From positions 124,001-188,000 of the forward strand of contig NZ_FNVP01000001.1 in NCBI RefSeq assembly GCF_900108015.1: DNA of 64,000 bases, in the 5' to 3' direction. Positions 44,020 through 52,526 of this stretch are shown here, in pieces. The DNA is from Flavobacterium urumqiense (lineage in GTDB: Bacteria; Bacteroidota; Bacteroidia; Flavobacteriales; Flavobacteriaceae). The translations under genes were made by a program, and so were the position numbers. The notes below the pieces were generated by a model that was given only the letters and a program-made list of their open reading frames with translations, made no database searches and was not told the DNA's origin. How positions within the stretch are numbered: the stretch's first letter is position 1; every line of letters begins with the position of its first letter.

Positions 44020-45780
44020 ATGAGAAAAATAACCATTGTTTTTATTACTTCAATTATTTCATTAGTACTGGTAAACTGTAAATCCAACGAAAAAAAAGAA
44101 GATTTTAGTGCCTTGACAGAAAATTATTTTGATGATAAAAATGCACTGGATCCTTTGAGCGCAACACAAAATGGTCAAAACGAATACAACGATCAATTGC
44201 AATTTGAAATGACGGATAGTTATAGAAAATCCCAAGCAACATTTTTTGACAAATATGAAAAAGCACTACTAAATATTGATGAAACTAAACTTTCTGAAGA
44301 AGAAAAAAATAGCTATGAAATCATTAAATGGGAAGTAGGAATAGGAAAAAAATTGCTGAAGCAGCCTACTAATTTGATGCCAATCCATCAATTTTGGGGA
44401 ACACACTTGACAATGGGACAATTTGCCGGAGGAACAAGTGCACAGCCGTTTAAAACAGAGAAAGACTACACCAATTTCTTAACGAGGATGGATAAGTATT
44501 CTGTTTGGATTGATTCGGCCATGGTTTATATGAAAAAAGGAATCAAACAAGGTATTGTCATACCAAAAGCGTTAAGCGTAAAGTTAATACCTCAATTTGA
44601 AGAAATGGCAACCTCAAAAATAGAAGATAATTTATTTTATTCGGCTATAAAATTAATGCCAGCCACTTTCTCTGATGTGGTAAAAAAAGATTTTACAGAA
44701 AGATATATTGCCTTAATTAATGATAAATTGATTCCGCAGCATAAAAAAATGACTGAATTCCTAAAAAATGAATACCTCCCTGCGTCGAGAACTACAAGCG
44801 GAATAGGAGTTTTTCCTTTTGGAAAAGAACTATATGCTACTTATGTAAAACAATGGACCACTACTGAAATGACTCCTGAGGAAATCCATGAATTGGGATT
44901 AAAAGAAGTCGCTAGAATAAATGCCGAAATGGAAAAGGTAAAAACTCAAGTTGGGTTTAAAGGCACTTTATTAGCGTTTTTTGAGGAAGTTCGAAATAAA
45001 AAGGAATTAAAACCTTTTAAAAAACCCGAAGAAGTTATTGCCAATTTCCAACGTATTTATGCTCGCATAAAACCGAACGTGAACCAATTATTTTCGTTGC
45101 AACCTAAAACAAAATTTGAAATTAGAAGAACGGAAGCTTTTAGAGAAAAAACTTCCAGTGCTGAATATATGCAAGGTACTGCAGATGGTTCGCGTCCCGG
45201 TATTTTTTATGTACCAATACCAGATTTAGTTAATTATAATCTGTATGGAGATGAAGATTTGTTTTTGCATGAAGCCATTCCTGGACATCACTTTCAAATT
45301 TCCTTGCAACAAGAAAACAGTAGTCTTCCAGATTTCAGGAAATTCAATTGGTTTGGTGCTTATGGTGAAGGCTGGGCTTTGTATACGGAAAGTTTAGGTA
45401 AAGAATTAGGGTTATACAAAGATCCCTATCAATATTTTGGCATGTTAGGCAACGAAATGCATAGAGCTGTACGATTAGTTGTTGACACTGGCTTACACTC
45501 AAAAGGATGGACCAGAGAACGAGCAATCCAATATTCTCTAGCAAATGAAGCGGAGAGCGAAGCAAGCATAATTCCAGAAATAGAACGTTACATGGCAATT
45601 CCTGGACAAGCTTTATCTTATAAAATCGGCCAATTGAAAATCATGGAATTGCGCAAAAAAGCGCAGGATAAAATGGGATCCAAGTTTGACATCAAAAAAT
45701 TCCATGAAAAAGTATTGGAATCCGGAGTGGTGCCTTTGGCATTATTAGAAAATAAAATTAATGCCTGGATAAAAGAGTAA
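44020..45780 (+). CDS. DUF885 family lipoprotein, metallopeptidase-like
   Basis: 586 residues. Lipobox VNC with lipidated Cys20. The DUF885 signature is present: FLHEAIPGHHFQISL, a metal-binding HExxxGHH motif, with GEGWALYTESLGKELG following and the helical C-terminus REARAIQY-like (ERAIQYSLANEAESEA). The family is predicted to be a zinc-dependent carboxy- or dipeptidase. Located in the cell envelope by its lipid anchor. Its terminator hairpin abuts the 3' end of tRNA-Leu on the opposite strand. Confidence 0.87.
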   Translation: MRKITIVFITSIISLVLVNCKSNEKKEDFSALTENYFDDKNALDPLSATQNGQNEYNDQLQFEMTDSYRKSQATFFDKYEKALLNIDETKLSEEEKNSYEIIKWEVGIGKKLLKQPTNLMPIHQFWGTHLTMGQFAGGTSAQPFKTEKDYTNFLTRMDKYSVWIDSAMVYMKKGIKQGIVIPKALSVKLIPQFEEMATSKIEDNLFYSAIKLMPATFSDVVKKDFTERYIALINDKLIPQHKKMTEFLKNEYLPASRTTSGIGVFPFGKELYATYVKQWTTTEMTPEEIHELGLKEVARINAEMEKVKTQVGFKGTLLAFFEEVRNKKELKPFKKPEEVIANFQRIYARIKPNVNQLFSLQPKTKFEIRRTEAFREKTSSAEYMQGTADGSRPGIFYVPIPDLVNYNLYGDEDLFLHEAIPGHHFQISLQQENSSLPDFRKFNWFGAYGEGWALYTESLGKELGLYKDPYQYFGMLGNEMHRAVRLVVDTGLHSKGWTRERAIQYSLANEAESEASIIPEIERYMAIPGQALSYKIGQLKIMELRKKAQDKMGSKFDIKKFHEKVLESGVVPLALLENKINAWIKE

Positions 45781-45800
45781 TAATTTTGAATAATAAGTAT

Positions 45801-45834
45801 AAAAAAAGCTTCTCGATTGAGAAGCTTTTTTTTG
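45801..45834. terminator. Bidirectional terminator shared by the DUF885 gene and tRNA-Leu
   Basis: AAAAAAAGCTTCTC, loop GATT, GAGAAGCTTTTTTT: symmetric A and T flanks, ending exactly where the leftward tRNA-Leu ends. Confidence 0.88.
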
Positions 45835-45916
45835 TGCGGATAATAGGACTCGAACCTACACGCCTTGCGGCACCAGATCCTAAGTCTGGCATGTCTACCA
45901 ATTTCACCATATCCGC
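45835..45916 (-). tRNA. tRNA-Leu (anticodon TAG)
   Basis: An 82-nt class II tRNA on the minus strand. Acceptor GCGGATA/TATCCGC with discriminator A; D arm with GGTGAAATTGGTAGAC; anticodon stem CCAGA/TCTGG around CTTAGGA (anticodon TAG, reads CUA and likely other CUN codons); long variable arm GCCGCAAGGC; T arm with GGTTCGAGTCC. CCA is not encoded. Confidence 0.96.
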
Positions 45917-45929
45917 GCAATTGTGGGTG

Positions 45930-45958
45930 CAAATATAAACATATCTTCTAACTTTCAA
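45930..45958 (-). promoter_or_regulatory. Promoter of tRNA-Leu
   Basis: Minus strand: TTG (45958-45956), 18-bp spacer, TATATTTG (45937-45930), then CACCCACAAT. Matches the tRNA-Phe promoter and its downstream bases. Confidence 0.85.
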
Positions 45959-45994
45959 AGCAATTTATGGAAAAAATATTCATACTATTTTTTG

Positions 45995-46002
45995 TACTTT
46001 TG
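45995..46002 (+). promoter_or_regulatory. -7 promoter element of the dipeptidase gene
   Basis: TACTTTTG, TAnnTTTG match, 20 bp before the start codon. Confidence 0.5.
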
Positions 46003-46022
46003 AAACTATAAAATTAAAATCC

Positions 46023-47411
46023 ATGGAAAATATAAAATCTTATGTTCTACAACATAAAGATCGTTTCATAAACGAATTAATCGAATTATTAAAAATCCCA
46101 TCCGTAAGTGCTGATGCCGCTTATTCTCAAGATGTTATCAAAACTTCCGAGGCTGTAAAAATCAGCTTAGAAAAAGCAGGATGCGATTTTGTTGAGATTT
46201 GTGACACACCCGGATACCCAATTGTCTATGGTGAAAAAATCATCGATCCAACTTTGCCGACGGTTTTAGTTTATGGTCATTATGACGTTCAACCGGCAGA
46301 TCCAATGGAATTATGGGCTTCTCCACCCTTTGAACCCGTTATTAAAAAAACAGATATCCATCCAGAAGGCGCCATCTTTGCTCGTGGAGCTTGTGATGAT
46401 AAAGGCCAAATGTATATGCACGTAAAAGCATTAGAATACATGATACAATCCAATACTTTGCCTTGTAATGTCAAATTTATGATCGAAGGCGAAGAAGAAG
46501 TGGGTTCAAAAAGTTTGAGTTGGTTCGTGGAACGCAACCAGGAAAAGCTAAAGAATGATGTAATTCTGATTTCGGATACCGGAATGATTTCAAACCAACA
46601 ACCATCCATCACTACAGGATTACGTGGATTAAGTTATGTAGAAGTAGAAGTTACAGGACCAAACCGTGATTTGCATTCCGGTTTATATGGAGGAGCAGTT
46701 GCTAACCCGATAAACGTACTAGCAAAAATGATTGCTTCCCTTCATGATGAGGACAATCACATTACCATTCCCGGTTTTTATGACAATGTACAAGAATTAT
46801 CGCTTGAAGAAAGAGCCGAAATGGCTAAAGCGCCTTTCAACTTAGAAAATTATAAAAAAGCACTCGACCTTAACGATGTTTACGGCGAAAAAGGATATGT
46901 TACGAACGAAAGAAACGCTATTCGTCCTACGCTTGACGTGAACGGAATTTGGGGAGGATACACCGGGGAAGGTGCTAAAACTGTAATTGCAAGCAAAGCT
47001 TTCGCTAAAATTTCGATGCGTTTGGTTCCAAATCAAGATTGGGAACAAATCACCGAACTTTTCACGAAACATTTCATAAGCATTGCTCCTGCCGGCGTTA
47101 CTGTAAAAGTAAAACCACATCACGGCGGGCAGGGCTACGTAACTCCAACTGACAGTATAGGATACAAAGCCGCGAATATGGCCTATACCGAAACCTTTGG
47201 TGTGCCCGCCATTCCGGTTCGCTCCGGTGGAAGTATTCCTATCGTTGCCTTATTCGAAAAAGAACTGAAAAGCAAAACCATTTTGATGGGATTTGGTCTT
47301 GACAGTGATGCCATTCACTCGCCAAACGAACATTTCGGAATTTTCAATTACCTGAAAGGAATCGAAACAATCCCGTTGTTTTATAAATATTTCGTAGAAC
47401 TTTCGAAATAG
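46023..47411 (+). CDS. M20 family dipeptidase
   Basis: 462 residues, no signal peptide. Di-zinc M20 motifs: LVYGHYDVQPADP (first His and Asp), ARGACDDKGQ (bridging Asp), EGEEEVGS (catalytic Glu and metal Glu), DTGMIS, and a dimerisation lid with RDLHSGLYGGAVANP. C-terminal DSDAIHSPNEHF supplies the last metal His. The form matches cytosolic non-specific dipeptidases (CNDP-like), which split a wide range of dipeptides. Single gene between tRNA-Leu and a terminator. Confidence 0.93.
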   Translation: MENIKSYVLQHKDRFINELIELLKIPSVSADAAYSQDVIKTSEAVKISLEKAGCDFVEICDTPGYPIVYGEKIIDPTLPTVLVYGHYDVQPADPMELWASPPFEPVIKKTDIHPEGAIFARGACDDKGQMYMHVKALEYMIQSNTLPCNVKFMIEGEEEVGSKSLSWFVERNQEKLKNDVILISDTGMISNQQPSITTGLRGLSYVEVEVTGPNRDLHSGLYGGAVANPINVLAKMIASLHDEDNHITIPGFYDNVQELSLEERAEMAKAPFNLENYKKALDLNDVYGEKGYVTNERNAIRPTLDVNGIWGGYTGEGAKTVIASKAFAKISMRLVPNQDWEQITELFTKHFISIAPAGVTVKVKPHHGGQGYVTPTDSIGYKAANMAYTETFGVPAIPVRSGGSIPIVALFEKELKSKTILMGFGLDSDAIHSPNEHFGIFNYLKGIETIPLFYKYFVELSK

Positions 47412-47432
47412 ATTATTGCAATACCTTTTATA

Positions 47433-47464
47433 CAATCCGTTCAGCAATGAGCGGATTTTTTTTT
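47433..47464 (+). terminator. Intrinsic terminator of the dipeptidase gene
   Basis: Stem AATCCG/CGGATT around TTCAGCAATGAG, followed by nine T. Confidence 0.82.
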
Positions 47465-47948
47465 GGGCGTTACCTCCGGTCGGGCTTTCCATTACAATCT
47501 TTTTATTTTTTAAAGAAAAAAATAAAAAGGATTTTCATTGCAATCCCTAACGCAAACTGCTAATCGCCATACTATTTTGTGTAAAAATTTGTTTATTAAA
47601 GGTACATAAGCGAAAGTGCTTTACTAAGTCTCTTTCCACATATCTTTCACAAACTTTAAATATGGAATTTTCAACGGCTAATTTTAGGTTTTTAGTCAGC
47701 CTGAACGTTTCGCGCATAGATCTCGTGGCGGCCTAACGAACTGAGTTCTTTCCCCAAAGATAAACTTTTTTCGAAAGGAAAAACGTGAAGCTACCGAAAA
47801 CCAGCCATGAGATTTTTGCGCTGTTAGTATCTGGCATAGAACATATTAACCTTCCATTTTAATAAATAATTACATAAATTTTCGTATAATTTTGTAATAA
47901 ATTTAACAGTATAAGAAGTAAATTGCATTCAATTTAAAATACAATATT
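47465..47948. other. Gene-poor stretch with palindromic element copy 2
   Basis: No supported gene. At about 47466-47555 there is an interspersed element: GGGCGTTACCTCCGGTCGGG, then a long A/T palindrome (47499-47529, arms CTTTTTATTTTTT and AAAAAAATAAAAAG), then GGATTTTCATTGCAATCC. The remaining roughly 390 bp are more GC-balanced than usual intergenic DNA (for example ATCTCGTGGCGGCCTAACG) with stops in all frames; origin unknown. Confidence 0.6.
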
Positions 47949-48200
47949 ATGAATTACGAAAACAACGACAAAAGCGAAGGACCAATTGCAAAAGCAATTG
48001 AAGAACAAACTGCCAAATTACCGTCTGATGTGTTTTTGTGGTCAGCACTTGTAGCAATTGCTGTTTCCGCAGGATTGAAAATTGCTGGACGAAAACACTC
48101 AGCCTTATTTGTTGGACAATGGGCGGCACCTTTTTTATTATTGGGAATCTATAATAAATTAGTCAAGCTAGAGGGTCATGACCAAAATGACAAAGGTTAG
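47949..48200 (+). CDS. Small membrane protein, unrecognised
   Basis: 83 residues. A polar N-terminal third (MNYENNDKSEGPIAKAIEEQ), then two likely membrane segments (about 29-46 and 53-69, with FVGQWAAPFLLLGIYNKLVK between and after) and a charged tail. No family recognised. It is credible as a gene: good codon use, an ATG in an AT-rich leader, and a strong terminator 10 bp after the stop. Isolated between two repeat-rich intergenic stretches. Confidence 0.75.
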   Translation: MNYENNDKSEGPIAKAIEEQTAKLPSDVFLWSALVAIAVSAGLKIAGRKHSALFVGQWAAPFLLLGIYNKLVKLEGHDQNDKG

Positions 48201-48210
48201 AAACTTTGCA

Positions 48211-48236
48211 CCCCCGTTTATCGCGGGGTTTTTTTC
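48211..48236 (+). terminator. Intrinsic terminator of the small membrane protein gene
   Basis: GC-rich stem CCCCCG/CGCGGGG with a TTTAT loop and seven T. Confidence 0.85.
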
Positions 48237-48300
48237 TGGCGAAAACTTCATCTCTAAAACGGTCACGATATCGTTGCTGCTAACCTGTATATAAACTTTC

Positions 48301-48348
48301 CAAAGTAGCGCATATACACCAAATTTTGTTTGGCTTTGCGCTACTTTG
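48301..48348. repeat. Long nested hairpin with 12-bp perfect arms
   Basis: CAAAGTAGCGCA (48301-48312) and TGCGCTACTTTG (48337-48348), with an inner CCAAA/TTTGG pair in the loop. Not next to a coding end, so not an obvious terminator. It lies in a 445-bp gene-free stretch that otherwise holds repeat copy 3. Confidence 0.65.
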
Positions 48349-48420
48349 TTTCGTTTTATCTGTATTAAAATACAAATAAATTTTCTTACAATTCACCAAA
48401 GCGACTTCAAATTATTGGAA

Positions 48421-48550
48421 TGCGTTGCGTGAGGGATGGCAGTGAAAATCCTTTATGTTTTTTCTTTAAAAACATAAAGATTGCAGCGTACAGCCCGACC
48501 CAAAGTTGCGAGGAGGAACGACGAAGCAATCTGGAGGGTCACGCCCAAAA
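48421..48550. repeat. Interspersed palindromic element, copy 3
   Basis: A central palindrome (48451-48479, arms CTTTATGTTTTTT and AAAAACATAAAG, CTTT centre) is flanked by GGATGGCAGTGAAAATC on the left and GATTGCAGCGTACAGCCCGA on the right, then GGGTCACGCCC. The outer parts correspond to those of copies 1 and 2, while the palindrome arms differ in sequence but keep complementarity. Confidence 0.7.
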
Positions 48551-48579
48551 AATAGGTAGCCAATAAATGAAGTGCATAA

Positions 48580-48621
48580 AAAAATCCGCAACTCTAGACT
48601 TTTATCAAGAGAAGCGGATTT
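48580..48621 (-). terminator. Intrinsic terminator of the saccharopine dehydrogenase-like gene
   Basis: Minus strand: AATCCGC/GCGGATT outer stem, inner TCTCT/AGAGT-type pairing, then T residues. Confidence 0.85.
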
Positions 48622-48645
48622 ATCGAACTACAAATCTAAAAACTA

Positions 48646-50016
48646 TTAACTAAAAACTTTTACTGGATTATAACCCAAATAAGGCATGGCTTGTTCTTTG
48701 AAAACAACGCCATATTCTTCTAATTCTTTCAAAATAGGTAAATACACTTCTTTACGAATTGGAAGTTGTACTCCCGGAGTGGTAATCTTACCATTTAAAA
48801 TTAGCAATGTTGCCATTGCAACCGGCAAACCTACTGTTTTTGCCATGGCAGTATAGGTTTGATCTTCTCCTATGCATACCATTTTAGAATCGATTTGTCT
48901 TTTTACACCATCTAATTCGTATCCAAATTTATGGTACATCACAATCATATCTTTATCTTCGGGCTGAAGCGTCCAGCTATCACTCAATATTTTTTCTAAT
49001 ATTTGTGCCGGAGTGGCGTTTTTTAGTCCAATAATTTTTTTGGTATTGAATAAATCCAACTCCACTAATTTATCCCACATAATATCGTCCTGATCAATCT
49101 TTAAAATCAGGCGTACTTTTATTTCAACGGAATCCGTTGGATGATAAGGCAAGAAAGAATTAACAAATTTACGGTAGCTCATGTTTTCAGAATCTTCCAT
49201 AACGTAACTATCGTCAGTCATTCCTAATTGCACAAACATATTCCACGCTTTCGAAAACCCAACCCGACGGATTGTTCCTCTGTATAAGGTAAGTGCATCG
49301 TCTAGGCCATATACACTTCTGTATTTTAGGGAATCTCTATTAGAATAAGCTTCAAATCTTCCATAATCTTCTACTTCCAGAAATTCTGTTCTTCTAAATA
49401 AATTACAATACGGGATGTATTTATAAGCTCCTTCCTGAATAAACTTAGCAGCACCGCCTTGTCCTGCAAGAACAACGTTACGGGGAGCCCATGTAAATTT
49501 ATAATTCCAAAGATTAGTGTCTGATTCTGGGGCTACAAGTCCACCACAAAAGGATTCAAACAAAAGCATTTTTCCACCCTTATCTCTAATTTCATCTATG
49601 ATTTTCATAGCACTCATGTGATCTATTCCCGGATCTAAGCCAATCTCATTCATGAAAATAAGATTATTTTCTTTTGCAGCCGCATCTAATTCTTGCATGG
49701 CATCACTGACATAGGAAGCCGTAACCATACTCTTTTTATAAATAACACAATCTCTGGCAACCTCAATATGCAAATGAGCCGGTAACATCGAAATAACGAT
49801 ATCGGCTTTTTGTATCGCTTGCTTTCTTTGATTTTCATCAAAAATATCAAGAGCTATTGCAGTAGCATTGGGGTGATTATTGGTCTTCTTTTGAGCTAAT
49901 GCCAATGATAAATCACCAATAACAAGATGTAAATTCTCTTTTTCTGATTTATCCAGAAGATAGTGTATCAACGACGAAGCTGATCTTCCTGCACCAATAA
50001 TAAGTATTGTTCTCAT
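48646..50016 (-). CDS. Saccharopine dehydrogenase family protein (saccharopine reductase-like)
   Basis: 456 residues. N-terminal NAD(P)-binding Rossmann domain (ILIIGAGRSASSLIHYL), then ADIVISMLPAHLHIEVARDC and ASYVSDAMQELDAAAKENNL, and the substrate domain signature MNEIGLDPGIDHMSAMKII, SFCGGLVAPESDTNLWNYKFTW. This domain order and length match the LYS9/alpha-aminoadipic-semialdehyde-synthase type rather than the short bacterial enzymes. It should convert saccharopine and 2-aminoadipate semialdehyde (lysine metabolism), but no other gene of that route is nearby, so the true substrate remains open. Leftward single gene. Confidence 0.85.
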   Translation of the reverse strand: MRTILIIGAGRSASSLIHYLLDKSEKENLHLVIGDLSLALAQKKTNNHPNATAIALDIFDENQRKQAIQKADIVISMLPAHLHIEVARDCVIYKKSMVTASYVSDAMQELDAAAKENNLIFMNEIGLDPGIDHMSAMKIIDEIRDKGGKMLLFESFCGGLVAPESDTNLWNYKFTWAPRNVVLAGQGGAAKFIQEGAYKYIPYCNLFRRTEFLEVEDYGRFEAYSNRDSLKYRSVYGLDDALTLYRGTIRRVGFSKAWNMFVQLGMTDDSYVMEDSENMSYRKFVNSFLPYHPTDSVEIKVRLILKIDQDDIMWDKLVELDLFNTKKIIGLKNATPAQILEKILSDSWTLQPEDKDMIVMYHKFGYELDGVKRQIDSKMVCIGEDQTYTAMAKTVGLPVAMATLLILNGKITTPGVQLPIRKEVYLPILKELEEYGVVFKEQAMPYLGYNPVKVFS

Positions 50017-50191
50017 TTTTTACATAATTATAACACAAAAATACAAAATTGTTGTATTTATAACAAATGACTCTAGTTAAAATTTTAAAATAACTCTACT
50101 CTATAAATAACTTCAAAAAAATATAAATATGCAGAATGTACCTTTGTGTAAAGTATCTGCTAAATTCTTTTAATTTGACTAGAATATGAGA

Positions 50192-50199
50192 TAAATTTG
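50192..50199 (+). promoter_or_regulatory. -7 promoter element of the DUF423 gene
   Basis: TAAATTTG, exact TAnnTTTG match, 22 bp before the start codon. Confidence 0.5.
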
Positions 50200-50221
50200 C
50201 AGTGAAAAATAAAGGATAAAA

Positions 50222-50623
50222 ATGGACAAAAAAATAATTTCGACTGGAGCAATGTTTGGAATGTTAGCGATCATATTAGGTGCTTTTGGAGCACATGCCC
50301 TAAAAAAAGTACTGTCTCTTGAACAACTTTCGACTTTTGAGACCGGAGTACGCTACCAAATGTACCAAGCACTCTTTTTATTATTCGTTGGCCTAATGAC
50401 AGATTTGTCTCAAAAAACAAAAAAAACGATCTATTATCTGGTACTTTTTGGTGTTATTTTATTCTCAGGATCTATTTATTTATTGGCCACAAATACACTT
50501 ACTTCTTTCGATTTTAAAGTAATTGGTTTTGTGACTCCTATCGGTGGGCTCCTATTAATATTGGCTTGGGGAGTATTACTCTTTCATATTTTAAAGAAAA
50601 AACAACAAAACTTAGATAATTAA
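50222..50623 (+). CDS. DUF423 family membrane protein
   Basis: 133 residues, four membrane helices. The family is recognised by GAFGAHALKKVLS after helix 1 and ETGVRYQMYQALFLLFVG, followed by LFSGSIYLLA and FVTPIGGLLLILAWG. Members (E. coli YgdD) are inner-membrane proteins of unknown function. It lies 65 bp before pckA in the same direction but with a separate promoter candidate between them. Confidence 0.92.
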   Translation: MDKKIISTGAMFGMLAIILGAFGAHALKKVLSLEQLSTFETGVRYQMYQALFLLFVGLMTDLSQKTKKTIYYLVLFGVILFSGSIYLLATNTLTSFDFKVIGFVTPIGGLLLILAWGVLLFHILKKKQQNLDN

Positions 50624-50645
50624 ATCCTATCTAAAATATAAGTTC

Positions 50646-50653
50646 TACTTTTG
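50646..50653 (+). promoter_or_regulatory. -7 promoter element of pckA
   Basis: TACTTTTG, TAnnTTTG match, 35 bp before the start codon; no convincing TTG upstream. Confidence 0.4.
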
Positions 50654-50688
50654 CAATCGATAAATTAAACAATACAATACATAATTTT

Positions 50689-52290
50689 ATGAATAATAAC
50701 ACACCGTTTACGCAATCGATTTCGCTAAAAGACATAGGAATTGAAAACGCAAAGATTCATTACCAATTATCAGCCAACGAATTACATGAGATGACTATCG
50801 AATTGGGTCAAGGAATCGAAATTTCGAATGGCGCTTTAGCTGTCAATACGGGCGAATATACAGGACGCTCTCCACTAGATCGATTTATCGTGAAAGACAG
50901 CATCTCTGAAAATCAAGTTTGGTGGGGGAAAGTAAATATTCCATTTGAACCCAGCGCGTTTGATGCTCTATATAAAAAAGTTACGGCTTATTTATCAAAC
51001 AAAGAAGTTTACGTAAGAGACTCTTATGTATGTGCAGATCCTAATTACAGATTAAATGTTCGAGTGGTGACAGAAACTCCTTGGGCAAATTTATTTTGTT
51101 ACAATATGTTTTTGAGACCTGAAGTAGAAGAACTTGAAAACTTTACACCAGAATGGACTTTGCTATGTGTTCCTAGTTTTATGGCAGATCCTGCAGTTGA
51201 CGGAACACGTCAAAGCAATTTTGCTATTTTAGATTTTACCAAAAAAATTGTTTTAATAGGTGGAACCGGGTATACGGGTGAAATGAAAAAAGGAATTTTT
51301 TCTGCTTTGAATTTTATTTTACCAGTTTTCAAAAACACTTTACCAATGCATTGCAGTGCCAATGTAGGAAAAGAAGGTGATACTGCCATTTTCTTTGGAT
51401 TATCAGGGACAGGAAAAACAACTTTATCAGCAGACCCAAACAGAAAATTAATTGGTGATGATGAACACGGCTGGACAAATGAAAATACCGTTTTTAATTT
51501 TGAAGGAGGTTGCTATGCAAAAGTAATTAATCTTTCAGAAGAAAATGAACCAGATATCTTTAGAGCTATAAAAAGAGGGGCTATTTTAGAAAATGTAGTC
51601 ATCAATAAAGAAACAAATGAAGTTGATTTTGAAGATGTTTCAATCACTCAAAATACTCGCGTAAGTTACCCTATTTACCATATAGATAATATTCAGCCTG
51701 GTTCTATTGGAAAAAATCCTAAAAATATATTTTTCTTAACGGCCGATTCTTTTGGTATTTTACCTCCAATTTCAAAATTAACACCTGGTCAGGCCGCCTA
51801 TCACTTTATTTCTGGATATACTGCAAAAGTTGCCGGAACAGAAGCTGGTATTACAGAACCTCAGCCTAATTTCTCCGCTTGTTTCGGCGCTCCTTTTATG
51901 CCGTTGCACCCTACAAAATATGCTGAAATGCTAAGCAAAAAAATGAAAGATGCAAACGTAAAGGTTTGGTTAATTAATACTGGATGGACTGGTGGTCCTT
52001 ACGGAATTGGAAGCCGAATGAAACTGAAATATACACGTGCTATGATTACAGCCGCATTAAACGGGGAACTGGATGATGTAGCATATGAAAATCATAAAGT
52101 CTTTGGAATTGCTATACCTCAAACTTGTCCTAACGTACCAGTTGAAATATTAAATCCTAGAAATACATGGGAAGATCCTGAACTGTATGATCAAAAAGCA
52201 GTTGAATTAGCTCAAAAATTCAAAGCTAATTTTGCTAAGTTTGAAGAATTTGCAAATCCCGAAATTATGGCGGGAGCTCCTATCGCATAA
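50689..52290 (+). CDS. pckA: Phosphoenolpyruvate carboxykinase (ATP)
   Basis: Makes phosphoenolpyruvate from oxaloacetate and ATP, the entry to gluconeogenesis; needed when acetate or amino acids are the carbon source. 533 residues, the usual length. Motifs: GEYTGRSPLDRFIVKD (substrate Arg), MHCSANVGKEGDTAIFFGL, P-loop GLSGTGKTTLS (residues 237-247), GDDEHGWTNENTVFNFEGGC (metal-binding Asp), and GWTGGPYGIGSRMKLKYTRA. Closed by a terminator. Functionally it complements the acs/prpE module elsewhere in the window. Confidence 0.97.
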   Translation: MNNNTPFTQSISLKDIGIENAKIHYQLSANELHEMTIELGQGIEISNGALAVNTGEYTGRSPLDRFIVKDSISENQVWWGKVNIPFEPSAFDALYKKVTAYLSNKEVYVRDSYVCADPNYRLNVRVVTETPWANLFCYNMFLRPEVEELENFTPEWTLLCVPSFMADPAVDGTRQSNFAILDFTKKIVLIGGTGYTGEMKKGIFSALNFILPVFKNTLPMHCSANVGKEGDTAIFFGLSGTGKTTLSADPNRKLIGDDEHGWTNENTVFNFEGGCYAKVINLSEENEPDIFRAIKRGAILENVVINKETNEVDFEDVSITQNTRVSYPIYHIDNIQPGSIGKNPKNIFFLTADSFGILPPISKLTPGQAAYHFISGYTAKVAGTEAGITEPQPNFSACFGAPFMPLHPTKYAEMLSKKMKDANVKVWLINTGWTGGPYGIGSRMKLKYTRAMITAALNGELDDVAYENHKVFGIAIPQTCPNVPVEILNPRNTWEDPELYDQKAVELAQKFKANFAKFEEFANPEIMAGAPIA

Positions 52291-52312
52291 GTTAATTATA
52301 ATTCAAAAAAGA

Positions 52313-52346
52313 AAAAGAGCTATTCAGTACGAATGGCTCTTTTTTA
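52313..52346 (+). terminator. Intrinsic terminator of pckA
   Basis: Stem AAAAAGAGC, ATTC / GAAT, GCTCTTTTT with a C-A mismatch and an AGTAC loop. Confidence 0.87.
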
Positions 52347-52459
52347 TTTAAAGAAGTATTACATTTTGCCTTTTATCATTTTAAAGAAATTTTTGCTACA
52401 AGAGCTAAAGCTAATTAAAAACATATCAACTATTTATACCATTATTAAATTATTGGCGT

Positions 52460-52467
52460 TAAATTTG
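52460..52467 (+). promoter_or_regulatory. -7 promoter element of the DUF4407 gene
   Basis: TAAATTTG, exact consensus, 59 bp before the start codon. Confidence 0.45.
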
Positions 52468-52526
52468 TAATCATCAATCACCTGAGCTAAAATATCAAAC
52501 TGGCGCAGCAATCAAATCAATTAATC

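Noticed and set aside
45618..45958. Leftward open frames across the DUF885 3' end and the tRNA-Leu gene
   Set aside because: They run through a terminator and a tRNA and show no protein family features.
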